Shown here: in pieces, positions 21,780 through 35,872 of the stretch
How the letters are laid out: every line of letters begins with the position of its first letter
Position numbering within the stretch: position 1 is the first letter of the stretch
Assembly (NCBI GenBank): GCA_034766995.1
Contig: CM068320.1
Location: 12,898,187-12,962,186, forward strand
Direction: 5' to 3'
DNA: 64,000 bases
From: Acanthacorydalis orientalis
Lineage: Eukaryota > Arthropoda > Insecta > Megaloptera > Corydalidae
Position numbers and translations under genes: made by a program
The notes under the pieces: generated by a model
Seen by the model: the letters and a program-made list of their open reading frames with translations, nothing else
What the model was told of the DNA's origin: nothing
Databases searched by the model: none

Positions 21780-24464
21780 GCATATCCGCCATATCCGCAA
21801 AATCCGCAATATCCGCCATATCCGCATATCCGCCATATCCGCCATATCCGCGTATCCGCCATATCCGCATATCCGCAAAATCCAAAAAAATACGATTTTT
21901 GGGGGTTTTTCGTTATTTTTTGTTATTTATTATTATCTTATGATATAGAACATTAAAATACGCATCGAACAGTATGAAAATTTTGTAATTTTTTTTACAT
22001 TTTGGCAATTTTAAGCATGAAAAACGTTTATTTTTGCGTATCCGTTATATCCGCATATCCGCAAAATCCAAAAAAATGCGAAGTTGGGGGTTTTTGAGTT
22101 ATTTTTGGTATTTATTATTATCTTATGATATAGAACATGAGAATACGCATCGAACAGTATGAAATTTTTGTCATTTTTTTTACATTTTGGCTATTTCAAG
22201 CAAGAAAAACATTTATTTTTGCGTATCCGCCATATCCGCATATCCGCAAAATCCAATAAAATGCGATTTTTGCGGGTTTTTTAACTATTTTTGTTATTTA
22301 TTATTATCGTATGATATAGAATATTAGAATACGCTTCGAACAGTATGAAATTTTTGTCATTTTTTTTACATTTTGGATATTTTAAGCAAGATAAACTTTT
22401 ATTTTTGCGGATATTTTGCGGATATTTCGCGGTTTTTGTGACTTTTTTGGTATCTATTATGAACCGATGTTAATTTTGACTCATATATGATATAGTACAT
22501 TAAAATACGCATCGGAAAGTATGAAATAGTTGCCATTTTTATAACATTTTGGACATTTTAGGCATGAAAAACATTTATTTTTGTTAATTTTTCGCGGTTT
22601 TTGTGACTTTTTCGGTATCAATTATGAACCTATGTTGATATGTAGGATATTGTGGTGACTAGTTAATGCTGGTCGATTCGTCTTTTAATGCTTTATGTAT
22701 ATTTCTAGACAAAATTGACATCGGTAAATAATAAATGTCGGAAAAATCAAAAAAACAGCAAAATATCTGCAAAAATTTCCGTTATTCCTTCATAAAATAT
22801 GCAAAATGTTATAAAACTAGCAACTATTTCATACTGTTCGATGCGTAATTTCATGTTCTATATTGTAAAAGAGACAAATTTAACATAGGTTCACAATTGA
22901 TACCGAAAGAGTACCAAAAACCGCGAAATATCCGCAAAAATACAAGTTTTCTTGCTTGAAATATCCAAAATGTTATAAAAATAGTTACTATTTGAAACTG
23001 TTCGATGCGTATTTTAATGTTCTATATCATAAATGAGACAAAAATAATATCGGTTCATAATAGATACCGAAAAAGTTACAAAAACCGCGAAATATCCGCA
23101 AAATATCCGCAAAAAAAACGTTTTTCTTGCTTAAAATATCCAAAATGTAAAAAAAATGACAAAAATTTCATACTGTTCGATGCGTAATCTCATGTTCTAT
23201 ATCATAAGATAATAATAAATACCAAATATAACTCAAAAACCCCCCAAAATCGCATTTTTTTGGATTTTGCGGATATGCGGATATGGCGGATACGCAAAAA
23301 TAAACGTTTTTCTTGCTTAAAATATCCAAAATGTAAAAAAATGACAAAAATTTCATACTGTTCGATGCGTATTCTCATGTTCTATATCATAAGATAATAA
23401 TAAATACCAAAAATAACTCAAAAACCCCCCAAATTCGCATTTTTTTGGATTTTGCGGATATGCGGATATGGCGGATACGCAAAAATAAATGTTTTTCTTG
23501 CTTAAAATATCCAAAATGTAAAAAAATGACAAAAATTTCATACTGTTCGATGCGTATTCTCATGTTCTATATCATAAGATAATAATAAATACCAAAAATA
23601 ACTCAAAAACCCCCCAAATTCGCATTTTTTGGATTTTGCGGATATGCGGATATGGCGGATACGCAAAAATAAACGTTTTTCTTGCTTAAAATATCCAAAA
23701 TGTAAAAAAAATGACAAAAATTTCATACTGTTCGATGCGTATTCTCATGTTCTATATCATAAGATAATAATAAATACCAAAAATAACTCAAAAACCCCCC
23801 AAAATCGCAATTTTTTGGATTTTGCGGATATGCGGATATGGCGGATACGCAAAAATAAACGTTTTTCTTGCTTAAAATATCCAAAATGTAAAAAAATGAC
23901 AAAAATTTCATACTGTTCGATGCGTATTCTCATGTTCTATATCATAAGATAATAATAAATACCAAAAATAACTCAAAAACCCCCCAAATTCGCATTTTTT
24001 TGGATTTTGCGGATATGCGGATATGGCGGATACGCAAAAATAAATGTTTTTCTTGCTTAAAATATCCAAAATGTAAAAAAATGACAAAAATTTCATACTG
24101 TTCGATGCGTATTCTCATGTTCTATATCATAAGATAATAATAAATACCAAAAATAACTCAAAAACCCCCCAAATTCGCATTTTTTGGATTTTGCGGATAT
24201 GCGGATATGGCGGATACGCAAAAATAAACGTTTTTCTTGCTTGAAATATCCAAAATGTAAAAAAAATGACAAAAATTTCATACTGTTCGATGCGTATTCT
24301 CATGTTCTATATCATAAGATAATAATAAATACCAAAAATAACTCAAAAACCCCCCAAAATCGCAATTTTTTGGATTTTGCGGATATGCGGATATGGCGGA
24401 TACGCGGATATTGCGGATATGGCGGATATTGCGGATATTGCGGATATGGCGGATACGGCGGATA
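21780..24464. repeat. Palindromic unit 5 (core +)
   Basis: Tandem duplicate of unit 4. Core module at 22406-23119, reverse arm 23120-24464. Small differences such as GAGTACCAAAAA near 22909 separate the two copies. Confidence 0.87.
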
Positions 24465-26048
24465 GCATATCCGCCATATCCGCAAAATCCGCAATATCCG
24501 CCATATCCGCATATCCGCCATATCCGCCATATCCGCGTATCCGCCATATCCGCATATCCGCAAAATCCAAAAAAATACGATTTTTGGGGGTTTTTCGTTA
24601 TTTTTTGTTATTTATTATTATCTTATGATATAGAACATTAAAATACGCATCGAACAGTATGAAAATTTTGTAATTTTTTTTACATTTTGGCAATTTTAAG
24701 CATGAAAAACGTTTATTTTTGCGTATCCGTTATATCCGCATATCCGCAAAATCCAAAAAAATGCGAAGTTGGGGGTTTTTGAGTTATTTTTGGTATTTAT
24801 TATTATCTTATGATATAGAACATGAGAATACGCATCGAACAGTATGAAATTTTTGTCATTTTTTTTACATTTTGGCTATTTCAAGCAAGAAAAACATTTA
24901 TTTTTGCGTATCCGCCATATCCGCATATCCGCAAAATCCAATAAAATGTGATTTTTGCGGGTTTTTTAACTATTTTTGTTATTTATTATTATCGTATGAT
25001 ATAGAATATTAGAATACGCTTCGAACAGTATGAAATTTTTGTCATTTTTTTTACATTTTGGATATTTTAAGCAAGATAAACTTTTATTTTTGCGGATATT
25101 TTGCGGATATTTCGCGGTTTTTGTGACTTTTTTGGTATCTATTATGAACCGATGTTAATTTTGACTCATATATGATATAGTACATTAAAATACGCATCGG
25201 AAAGTATGAAATAGTTGCCATTTTTATAACATTTTGGACATTTTAGGCATGAAAAACATTTATTTTTGTTAATTTTTCGCGGTTTTTGTGACTTTTTCGG
25301 TATCAATTATGAACCTATGTTGATATGTAGGATATTGTGGTGACTAGTTAATGCTGGTCGATTCGTCTTTTAATGCTTTATGTATATTTCTAGACAAAAT
25401 TGACATCGGTAAATAATAAATGTCGGAAAAATCAAAAAAACAGCAAAATATCTGCAAAAATTTCCGTTATTCCTTCATAAAATATGCAAAATGTTATAAA
25501 ACTAGCAACTATTTCATACTGTTCGATGCGTAATTTCATGTTCTATATTGTAAAAGAGACAAAATTAACATAGGTTCACAATTGATACTGAAAGAGTACC
25601 AAAAACTGCGAAATATCCGCAAAAATACAAGTTTTCTTGATTGAAATATCCAAAATGTTATAAAAATAGTAACTATTTGAAACTGTTCGATGCGTATTTT
25701 AATGTTCTATATCATAAATGAGACAAAAATAACATCGGTTCATAATAGATACCGAAAAAGTTACAAAAACTGCGAAATATCCGCAAAATATCCGCAAAAA
25801 AAACGTTTTTCTTGCTTAAAATATCCAAAATGTAAAAAAAATTACAAAAATTTCATACTGTTCGATGCGTATTCTCATGTTCTATATCATAAGATAATAA
25901 TAAATACCAAAAATAACTCAAAAACCCCCCAAAATCGCATTTTTTTGGATTTTGCGGATATGCGGATATGGCGGATACGCGGATATGGCGGATATGGCGG
26001 ATATGCGGATATGGCGGATATTGCGGATTTTGCGGAATTGGCGGATAT
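24465..26048. repeat. Palindromic unit 6 (core +)
   Basis: Core module at 25091-25804 and a short 244-bp reverse arm. It shares GAGTACCAAAAA (near 25595) with unit 5 and otherwise matches unit 2, so it may be a mosaic. The closing axis has GGATATGCTATCC polarity. Confidence 0.86.
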
Positions 26049-28398
26049 GCTATCCGCCGTATCCGCCATATTCGCAATATCCGCCATATCCGCAATATCC
26101 GCCATATCCGCAATATCCGCCATATCCGCAATATCCGCGTATCCGCCATATCCGCATCTCCGCAAAATCCAAAAAAATTCGATTTTGGGGGGTTTTTGAG
26201 TTATTTTTGGTATTTATTATTATCTTATGATATAGAACATGAGAATACGCATCGAACAGTATGAAATTTTTGTCATTTTTTTACATTTTGGATATTTTAA
26301 GCAAGAAAAACGTTTATTTTTGCATATCCGCCATATCCGCATATCCGCAAAATCCAAAAAAATGCGAATTTGGGGGGTTTTTGAGTTATTTTTGGTATTT
26401 AATATTATCTTATGATATAGAACATGAGAATACGCATCGAACAGTATGAAATTTTTGTCATTTTTTTACATTTTGGATATTTTAAGCAAGAAAAACGTTT
26501 ATTTTTGCGTATCCGCCATATCCGCATATCCGCATATCCGCAAAATCCAAAAAAATGCGAATTTGGGGGGTTTTTGAGTTATTTTTGGTATTTAATATTA
26601 TCTTATGATATAGAACATGAGAATACGCATCGAACAGTATGAAATTTTTGTCATTTTTTTTACATTTTGGATATTTTAAGCAAGAAAAACGTTTTTTTTG
26701 CGGGTATTTTGCGGATATTTCGCGGTTTTTGTAACTTTATCGGTATCTATTATGAACCGATGTTATTTTTGTCTCATTGATGATATAGAACATTAAAATA
26801 CGCATCGAACAGTTTCAAATAGTAACTATTTTTATAACATTTTGGATATTTCAAGCAAGAAAACTTGTATTTTTGCGGATATTTCGCGGTTTTTGTGACT
26901 CTTTCGGTATCAATTGTGAACCTATGTTAATTTTGTCTCTTTTACAATATAGAACATGAAATTACGCATTGAACAGTATGAAATAGTTGCTAGTTTTATA
27001 ACATTTTGCATATTTTATGAAGGAATAACGGAAATTTTTGCAGATATTTTGCTGTTTTTTTGATTTTTCCGACATTTATTATTTACCGATGTCAATTTTG
27101 TCTAGAAATATACATAAAGCATTAAAAGACGAATCGACCAGCATTAACTAGTCACCACAATATCCTACATATCAACATAGGTTCATAATTGATACCGAAA
27201 AAGTCACAAAAACCGCGAAAAATTAACAAAAATAAAGGTTTTTCATGCCTAAAATGTCCAAAATGTTATAAAAATGGCAACTATTTCATACTTTCCGATG
27301 CGTATTTTAATGTACTATATCATATATGAGTCAAAATTAACATCGGTTCATAATAGATACCAAAAAAGTCACAAAAACCGCGAAATATCCGCAAAATATC
27401 CGCAAAAATAAAAGTTTATCTTGCTTAAAATATCCAAAATGTAAAAAAAATGACCAACATTTCATACTGTTCGAAGCGTATTCTAATATTCTATATCATA
27501 CGATAATAATAAATAACAAAAATAGCTAAAAAACCCGCAAAAATCGCATTTAATTGGATTTTGCGGATATGCGGATATGGCGGATACGCAAAAATAAATG
27601 TTTTTCTTGCTTAAAATAGCCAAAATGTAAAAAAAATGACAAAAATTTCATACTGTTCGATGCGTATTCTCATGTTCTATATCATAAGATAATAATAAAT
27701 ACCAAAAATAACTCAAAAACCCCCCAAATTCGCATTTTTTTGGATTTTGCGGATATGCGGATATAACGGATACGCAAAAATAAACGTTTTTCTTGCTTAA
27801 AATATCCAAAATGTAAAAAAAATGACAAAAATTTCATACTGTTCGATGCGTATTCTCATGTTCTATATCATAAGATAATATTAAATACCAAAAATAACTC
27901 AAAAACCCCCCAAATTCGCATTTTTTTGGATTTTGCGCATATGCGGATATGGCGGATACGCAAAAATAAACGTTTTTCTTGCTTAAAATATCCAAAATGT
28001 AAAAAAAATGACAAAAATTTCATACTGTTCGATGCGTATTCTCATGTTCTATATCATAAGATAATAATAAATACCAAAAATAACTCAAAAACCCCCCAAA
28101 ATAGCATTTTTTTGGATTTTGCGGATATGCGGATATGGCGGATACGCAAAAATAAACGTTTTTCTTGCTTAAAATATCCAAAATGTAAAAAAAATGACAA
28201 AAATTTCATACTGTTCGATGCGTATTCTCATGTTCTATATCATAAGATAATAATAAATACCAAAAATAACTCAAAAACCACCCAAATTCGCATTTTTTTG
28301 GATTTTGCGGATATGCGGATATGGCGGATACGCGGATATTGCGGATATGGCGGATATTGCGGATATGGCGGATATTGCGGATATGGGGGTACGGCGGA
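26049..28398. repeat. Palindromic unit 7 (core -)
   Basis: Core module at 26692-27410. It matches unit 3, but its forward arm is about 194 bp longer: one extra monomer plus one extra 9-mer (GCATATCCGCATATCCGC near 26526). The closing axis is irregular (GATATGGGGGTACGGCGG at 28379). Confidence 0.86.
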
Positions 28399-30374
28399 TA
28401 GCATATCCGCCATATCCGCAAAATCCGCAATATCCGCCATATCCGCATATCCGCCATATCCGCCATATCCGCGTATCCGCCATATCCGCGTATCCGCCAT
28501 ATCCGCATATCCGCAAAATTTAATAAAATACAATTTTTGGGGGTTTTTCGTTATTTTTTGTTATTTATTATTATCTTATGATATAGAACATTAAAATACG
28601 CATCGAACAGTATGAAAATTTTGTAATTTTTTTTACATTTTGGCAATTTTAAGCATGAAAAACGTTTATTTTTGCGTATCCGTTATATCCGCATATCCGC
28701 AAAATCCAAAAAAATGCGAAGTTGGGGGGTTTTTGAGTTATTTTTGGTATTTATTATTATCTTATGATATAGAACATGAGAATACGCATCGAACAGTATG
28801 AAATTTTTGTCATTTTTTTTACATTTTGGCTATTTCAAGCAAGAAAAACATTTATTTTTGCGTATCCGCCATATCCGCATATCCGCAAAATCCAATAAAA
28901 TGCGATTTTTGCGGGTTTTTTTAGCTATTTTTGTTATTTATTATTATCGTATGATATAGAATATTAGAATACGCTTCGAACAGTATGAAATTTTGGTCAT
29001 TTTTTTTACATTTTGGATATTTTAAGCAAGATAAACTTTTATTTTTGCGGATATTTTGCGGATATTTCGCGGTTTTTGTGACTTTTTTGGTATCTATTAT
29101 GAACCGATGTTAATTTTGACTCATATATGATATAGTACATTAAAATTCGCATCAGAAAGTATGAAATAGTTGCCATTTTTATAACATTTTGGATATTTTA
29201 GGCATGAAAAACCTTTATTTTTGTTAATTTTTCGCGGTTTTTGTGACTTTTTCGGTATCAATTATGAACCTATGTTGATATGTAGGAATTGTGGTGACTA
29301 GTTAATGCTGGTCGTTTCGTCTTTTAATGCTTTATGTATATTTCTAGACAAAATTGACATCGGTAAATAATAAATGTCGGAAAAATCAAAAAAACAGCAA
29401 AATATCTGCAAAAATTTCGGTTATTCCTTCATAAAATATGCAAAATGTTATAAAACTAGCAACTATTTCATACTGTTCGATGCGTAATTTCATGTTCTAT
29501 ATTGTAAAAGAGACAAATTTAACATAGGTTCACAATTGATACCGAAAGAGTCACAAAAACCGCGAAATATCCGCAAAAATACAAGTTTTCTTGCTTGAAA
29601 TATCCAAAATGTTATAAAAATAGTTACTATTTGAAACTGTTCGATGCGTATTTTAATGTTCTATATCATAAATGAGACAAAAATAACATCGGTTCATAAT
29701 AGATACCGAAAAAGTTACAAAAACCGCGAAATATCCGCAAAATATCCGCAAAAAAAACGTTTTTCTTGCTTAAAATATCCAAAATGTAAAAAAAATTACA
29801 AAAATTTCATACTGTTCGATGCGTATTCTCATGTTCTATATCATAAGATAATAATAAATACCAAAAATAACTCAAAAACCCCCCAAATTCGCATTTTTTT
29901 GGATTTTGCGCATATGCGGATATGGCGGATACGCAAAAATAAACGTTTTTCTTGCTTAAAATATCCAAAATGTAAAAACAATGACAAAAATTTCATACTG
30001 TTCGATGCGTATTCTCATGTTCTATATCATAAGATAATAATAAATACCAAAAATAACTCAAAAACCCCCCAAAATAGCATTTTTTTGGATTTTGCGGATA
30101 TGCGGATATGGCGGATACGCAAAAATAAACGTTTTTCTTGCTTAAAATATCCAAAATGTAAAAAAAATGACAAAAATTTCATACTGTTCGATGCGTATTC
30201 TCATGTTCTATATCATAAGATAATAATAAATACCAAAAATAACTCAAAAACCACCCAAATTCGCATTTTTTTGGATTTTGCGGATATGCGGATATGGCGG
30301 ATACGCGGATATTGCGGATATGGCGGATATTGCGGATATGGCGGATATTGCGGATATGGCGGATACGGCGGATA
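28399..30374. repeat. Palindromic unit 8 (core +)
   Basis: Core module at 29046-29759, reverse arm about 615 bp. The core axis has a 2-bp deletion (GTAGGAATTGTGG near 29283) shared only with unit 9. It also has a private GGTCGTTTCG variant. Confidence 0.86.
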
Positions 30375-32331
30375 GCATATCCGCCATATCCGCAAAATCC
30401 GCAATATCCGCCATATCCGCATATCCGCCATATCCGCCATATCCGCGTATCCGCCATATCCGCATATCCGCAAAATCCAAAAAAATACGATTTTTGGGGG
30501 TTTTTCGTTATTTTTTGTTATTTATTATTATCTTATGATATAGAACATTAAAATACGCATCGAACAGTATGAAAATTTTGTAATTTTTTTTACATTTTGG
30601 CAATTTTAAGCATGAAAAACGTTTATTTTTGCGTATCCGTTATATCCGCATATCCGCAAAATCCAAAAAAATGCGAAGTTGGGGGGTTTTTGAGTTATTT
30701 TTGGTATTTATTATTATCTTATGATATAGAACATGAGAATACGCATCGAACAGTATGAAATTTTTGTCATTTTTTTTACATTTTGGCTATTTCAAGCAAG
30801 AAAAACATTTATTTTTGCGTATCCGCCATATCCGCATATCCGCAAAATCCAATAAAATGCGATTTTTGCGGGTTTTTTAGCTATTTTTGTTATTTATTAT
30901 TATCGTATGATATAGAATATTAGAATACGCTTCGAACAGTATGAAATTTTTGTCATTTTTTTTACATTTTGGATATTTTAAGCAAGATAAACTTTTATTT
31001 TTGCGGATATTTTGCGGATATTTCGCGGTTTTTGTGACTTTTTTGGTATCTATTATGAACCGATGTTAATTTTGACTCATATATGATATAGTACATTAAA
31101 ATTCGCATCAGAAAGTATGAAATAGTTGCCATTTTTATAACATTTTGGATATTTTAGGCATGAAAAACCTTTATTTTTGTTAATTTTTCGCGGTTTTTGT
31201 GACTTTTTCGGTATCAATTATGAACCTATGTTGATATGTAGGAATTGTGGTGACTAGTTAATGCTGGTCGATTCGTCTTTTAATGCTTTATGTTTATTTC
31301 TAGACAAAATTGACATCGGTAAATAATAAATGTCGGAAAAATCAAAAAAACAGCAAAATATCTGCAAAAATTTCCGTTATTCCTTCATAAAATATGCAAA
31401 ATGTTATAAAACTAGCAACTATTTCATACTGTTCGATGCGTAATTTCATGTTCTATATTGTAAAAGAGACAAATTTAACATAGGTTCACAATTGATACCG
31501 AAAGAGTCACAAAAACCGCGAAATATCCGCAAAAATACAAGTTTTCTTGCTTGAAATATCCAAAATGTTATAAAAATAGTTACTATTTGAAACTGTTCGA
31601 TGCGTATTTTAATGTTCTATATCATAAATGAGACAAAAATAACATCGGTTCATAATAGATACCGAAAAAGTTACAAAAACCGCGAAATATCCGCAAAATA
31701 TCCGCAAAAAAAAACGTTTTTCTTGCTTAAAATATCCAAAATGTAAAAAAAATTACAAAAATTTCATACTGTTCGATGCGTATTCTCATGTTCTATATCA
31801 TAAGATAATAATAAATACCAAAAATAACTCAAAAACCCCCCAAATTCGCATTTTTTTGGATTTTGCGCATATGCGGATATGGCGGATACGCAAAAATAAA
31901 CGTTTTTCTTGCTTAAAATATCCAAAATGTAAAAACAATGACAAAAATTTCATACTGTTCGATGCGTATTCTCATGTTCTATATCATAAGATAATAATAA
32001 ATACCAAAAATAACTCAAAAACCCCCCAAAATAGCATTTTTTTGGATTTTGCGGATATGCGGATATGGCGGATACGCAAAAATAAACGTTTTTCTTGCTT
32101 AAAATATCCAAAATGTAAAAAAAATGACAAAAATTTCATACTGTTCGATGCGTATTCTCATGTTCTATATCATAAGATAATAATAAATACCAAAAATAAC
32201 TCAAAAACCACCCAAATTCGCATTTTTTTGGATTTTGCGGATATGCGGATATGGCGGATACGCGGATATTGCGGATATGGCGGATATTGCGGATATGGCG
32301 GATATTGCGGATATGGCGGATACGGCGGATA
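30375..32331. repeat. Palindromic unit 9 (core +)
   Basis: Tandem duplicate of unit 8 with a 1957-bp period. Core module at 31002-31716, with the same GTAGGAATTGTGG deletion near 31240 and a private ATGTTTATTTC change. Confidence 0.86.
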
Positions 32332-34288
32332 GCATATCCGCCATATCCGCAAAATCCGCAATATCCGCCATATCCGCATATCCGCCATATCCGCCATATC
32401 CGCGTATCCGCCATATCCGCATATCCGCAAAATCCAAAAAAATACGATTTTTGGGGGTTTTTCGTTATTTTTTGTTATTTATTATTATCTTATGATATAG
32501 AACATTAAAATACGCATCGAACAGTATGAAAATTTTGTAATTTTTTTTACATTTTGGCAATTTTAAGCATGAAAAACGTAAATTTTTGCGTATCCGTTAT
32601 ATCCGCATATCCGCAAAATCCAAAAAAATGCGAAGTTGGGGGGTTTTTGAGTTATTTTTGGTATTTATTATTATCTTATGATATAGAACATGAGAATACG
32701 CATCGAACAGTATGAAATTTTTGTCATTTTTTTTACATTTTGGCTATTTCAAGCAAGAAAAACATTTATTTTTGCGTATCCGCCATATCCGCATATCCGC
32801 AAAATCCAATAAAATGCGATTTTTGCGGGTTTTTTAGCTATTTTTGTTATTTATTATTATCGTATGATATAGAATATTAGAATACGCTTCGAACAGTATG
32901 AAATTTTTGTCATTTTTTTTACATTTTGGATATTTTAAGCAAGATAAACTTTTATTTTTGCGGATATTTTGCGGATATTTCGCGGTTTTTGTGACTTTTT
33001 TGGTATCTATTATGAACCGATGTTAATTTTGACTCATATATGATATAGTACATTAAAATACGCATCGGAAAGTATGAAATAGTTGCCATTTTTATAACAT
33101 TTTGGACATTTTAGGCATGAAAAACATTTATTTTTGTTAATTTTTCGCGGTTTTTGTGACTTTTTCGGTATCAATTATGAACCTATGTTGATATGTAGGA
33201 TATTGTGGTGACTAGTTAATGCTGGTCGATTCGTCTTTTAATGCTTTATGTATATTTCTAGACAAAATTGACATCGGTAAATAATAAATGTCGGAAAAAT
33301 CAAAAAAACAGCAAAATATCTGCAAAAATTTCCGTTATTCCTTCATAAAATATGCAAAATGTTATAAAACTAGCAACTATTTCATACTGTTCAATGCGTA
33401 ATTTCATGTTCTATATTGTAAAAGAGACAAAATTAACATAGGTTCACAATTGATACCGAAAGAGTCACAAAAACCGCGAAATATCCGCAAAAATACAAGT
33501 TTTCTTGCTTGAAATATCCAAAATGTTATAAAAATAGTTACTATTTGAAACTGTTCGATGCGTATTTTAATGTTCTATATCATCAATGAGACAAAAATAA
33601 CATCGGTTCATAATAGATACCGATAAAGTTACAAAAACCGCGAAATATCCGCAAAATACCCGCAAAAAAAACGTTTTTCTTGCTTAAAATATCCAAAATG
33701 TAAAAAAAATGACAAAAATTTCATACTGTTCGATGCGTATTCTCATGTTCTATATCATAAGATAATATTAAATACAAAAAATAACTCAAAAACCCCCCAA
33801 ATTCGCATTTTTTTGGATTTTGCGGATATGCGGATATGGCGGATACGCAAAAATAAACGTTTTTCTTGCTTAAAATATCCAAAATGTAAAAAAAATGACA
33901 AAAATTTCATACTGTTCGATGCGTATTCTCATGTTCTATATCATAAGATAATATTAAATACCAAAAATAACTCAAAAACCCCCCAAATTCGCATTTTTTT
34001 GGATTTTGCGGATATGCGGATATGGCGGATACGCAAAAATAAACGTTTTTCTTGCTTAAAATATCCAAAATGTAAAAAAAATGACAAAAATTTCATACTG
34101 TTCGATGCGTATTCTCATGTTCTATATCATAAGATAATAATAAATACCAAAAATAACTCAAAAACCCCCCAAAATCGCATTTTTTTGGATTTTGCGGATA
34201 TGCGGATATGGCGGTTACGCAGATATTGCGGATATGGCGGATATTGCGGATATGGCGGATATTGCGAATATGGCGGATACGGCGGATA
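32332..34288. repeat. Palindromic unit 10 (core +)
   Basis: Core module at 32960-33673 with the full-length axis. The length equals unit 9, but the closing axis has private changes (GGCGGTTACGCAGATATTGC near 34211; GCGAATATGG). Last + core in the block. Confidence 0.86.
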
Positions 34289-35872
34289 GCATATCCGCCA
34301 TATCCGCAAAATCCGCAATATCCGCCATATCCGCATATCCGCCATATCCGCCATATCCGCGTATCCGCCATATCCGCATATCCGCAAAATCCAAAAAAAT
34401 GCGATTTTTGGGGGTTTTTCGTTATTTTTTGTTATTTATTATTATCTTATGATATAGAACATTAAAATACGCATCGAACAGTATGAAAATTTTGTAATTT
34501 TTTTTACATTTTGGCTATTTTAAGCAAGAAAAACGTTTTTTTTGCGGATATTTTGTGGATATTTCGCGGTTTTTGTAACTTTTTCGGTATCTATTATGAA
34601 CCGATGTTATTTTTGTCTCATTTATGATATAGAACATTAAAATACGCATCGAACAGTTTCAAATAGTAACTATTTTTATAACATTTTGGATATTTCAGGC
34701 AAGAAAACTTGTATTTTTGCGGATATTTCGCGGTTTTTGTGACTCTTTCGGTATCAATTGTGAACCTATGTTAAATTTGTCTCTTTTACAATATAGAACA
34801 TGAAATTACGCATCGAACAGTATGAAATAGTTGCTAGTTTTATAACATTTTGCATATTTTATGAAGGAATAACGGAAATTTTTGCAGATATTTTGCTGTT
34901 TTTTTGATTTTTCCGACATTTATTATTTACCGATGTCAATTTTGTCTAGAAATATACATAAAGCATTAAAAGACGAATCGACCAGCATTAACTAGTCACC
35001 ACAATATCCTACATATCAACATAGGTTCATAATTGATACCGAAAAAGTCACAAAAACCGCGAAAATTAACAAAAATAAAGGTTTTTCATGCCTAAAATAT
35101 CCAAAATGTTATAAAAATGGCAACTATTTCATACTTTCCGATGCGTATTTTAATGTACTATATCACATATGAGTCAAAATTAACATCGGTTCATAATAGA
35201 TACCAAAAAAGTCACAAAAACCGCGAAATATCCGCAAAATATCCGCAAAAATAAAAGTTTATCTTGCTTAAAATATCCAAAATGTAAAAAAAATGACCAA
35301 AATTTCATACTGTTCGATGCGTATTCTCATGTTCTATATCATAAGATAATAATAAATACCAAAAATAACTCAAAAACCCCCCAAATTCGCATTTTTTTGG
35401 ATTTTGCGCATATGCGGATATGGCGGATACGCAAAAATAAACGTTTTTCTTGCTTAAAATATCCAAAATGTAAAAAAAATGACAAAAATTTCATACTGTT
35501 CGATGCGTATTCTCATGTTCTATATCATAAGATAATAATAAATACCAAAAATAACTCAAAAACCCCCCAAAATAGCATTTTTTTGGATTTTGCGGATATG
35601 CGGATATGGCGGATACGCAAAAATAAACGTTTTTCTTGCTTAAAATATCCAAAATGTAAAAAAAATGACAAAAATTTCATACTGTTCGATGCGTATTCTC
35701 ATGTTCTATATCATAAGATAATAATAAATACCAAAAATAACTCAAAAACCACCCAAATTCGCATTTTTTTGGATTTTGCGGATATGCGGATATGGCGGAT
35801 ACGCGGATATTGCGGATATGGCGGATATTGCGGATATGGCGGATATTGCGGATATGGCGGATACGGCGGATA
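34289..35872. repeat. Palindromic unit 11 (core -)
   Basis: The forward arm is only about 250 bp (one class a monomer). The core module is at 34541-35252. The reverse arm starts as class c and switches within the monomer to the standard type near 35310. The unit looks like unit 6 with the core module inverted. Confidence 0.85.
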
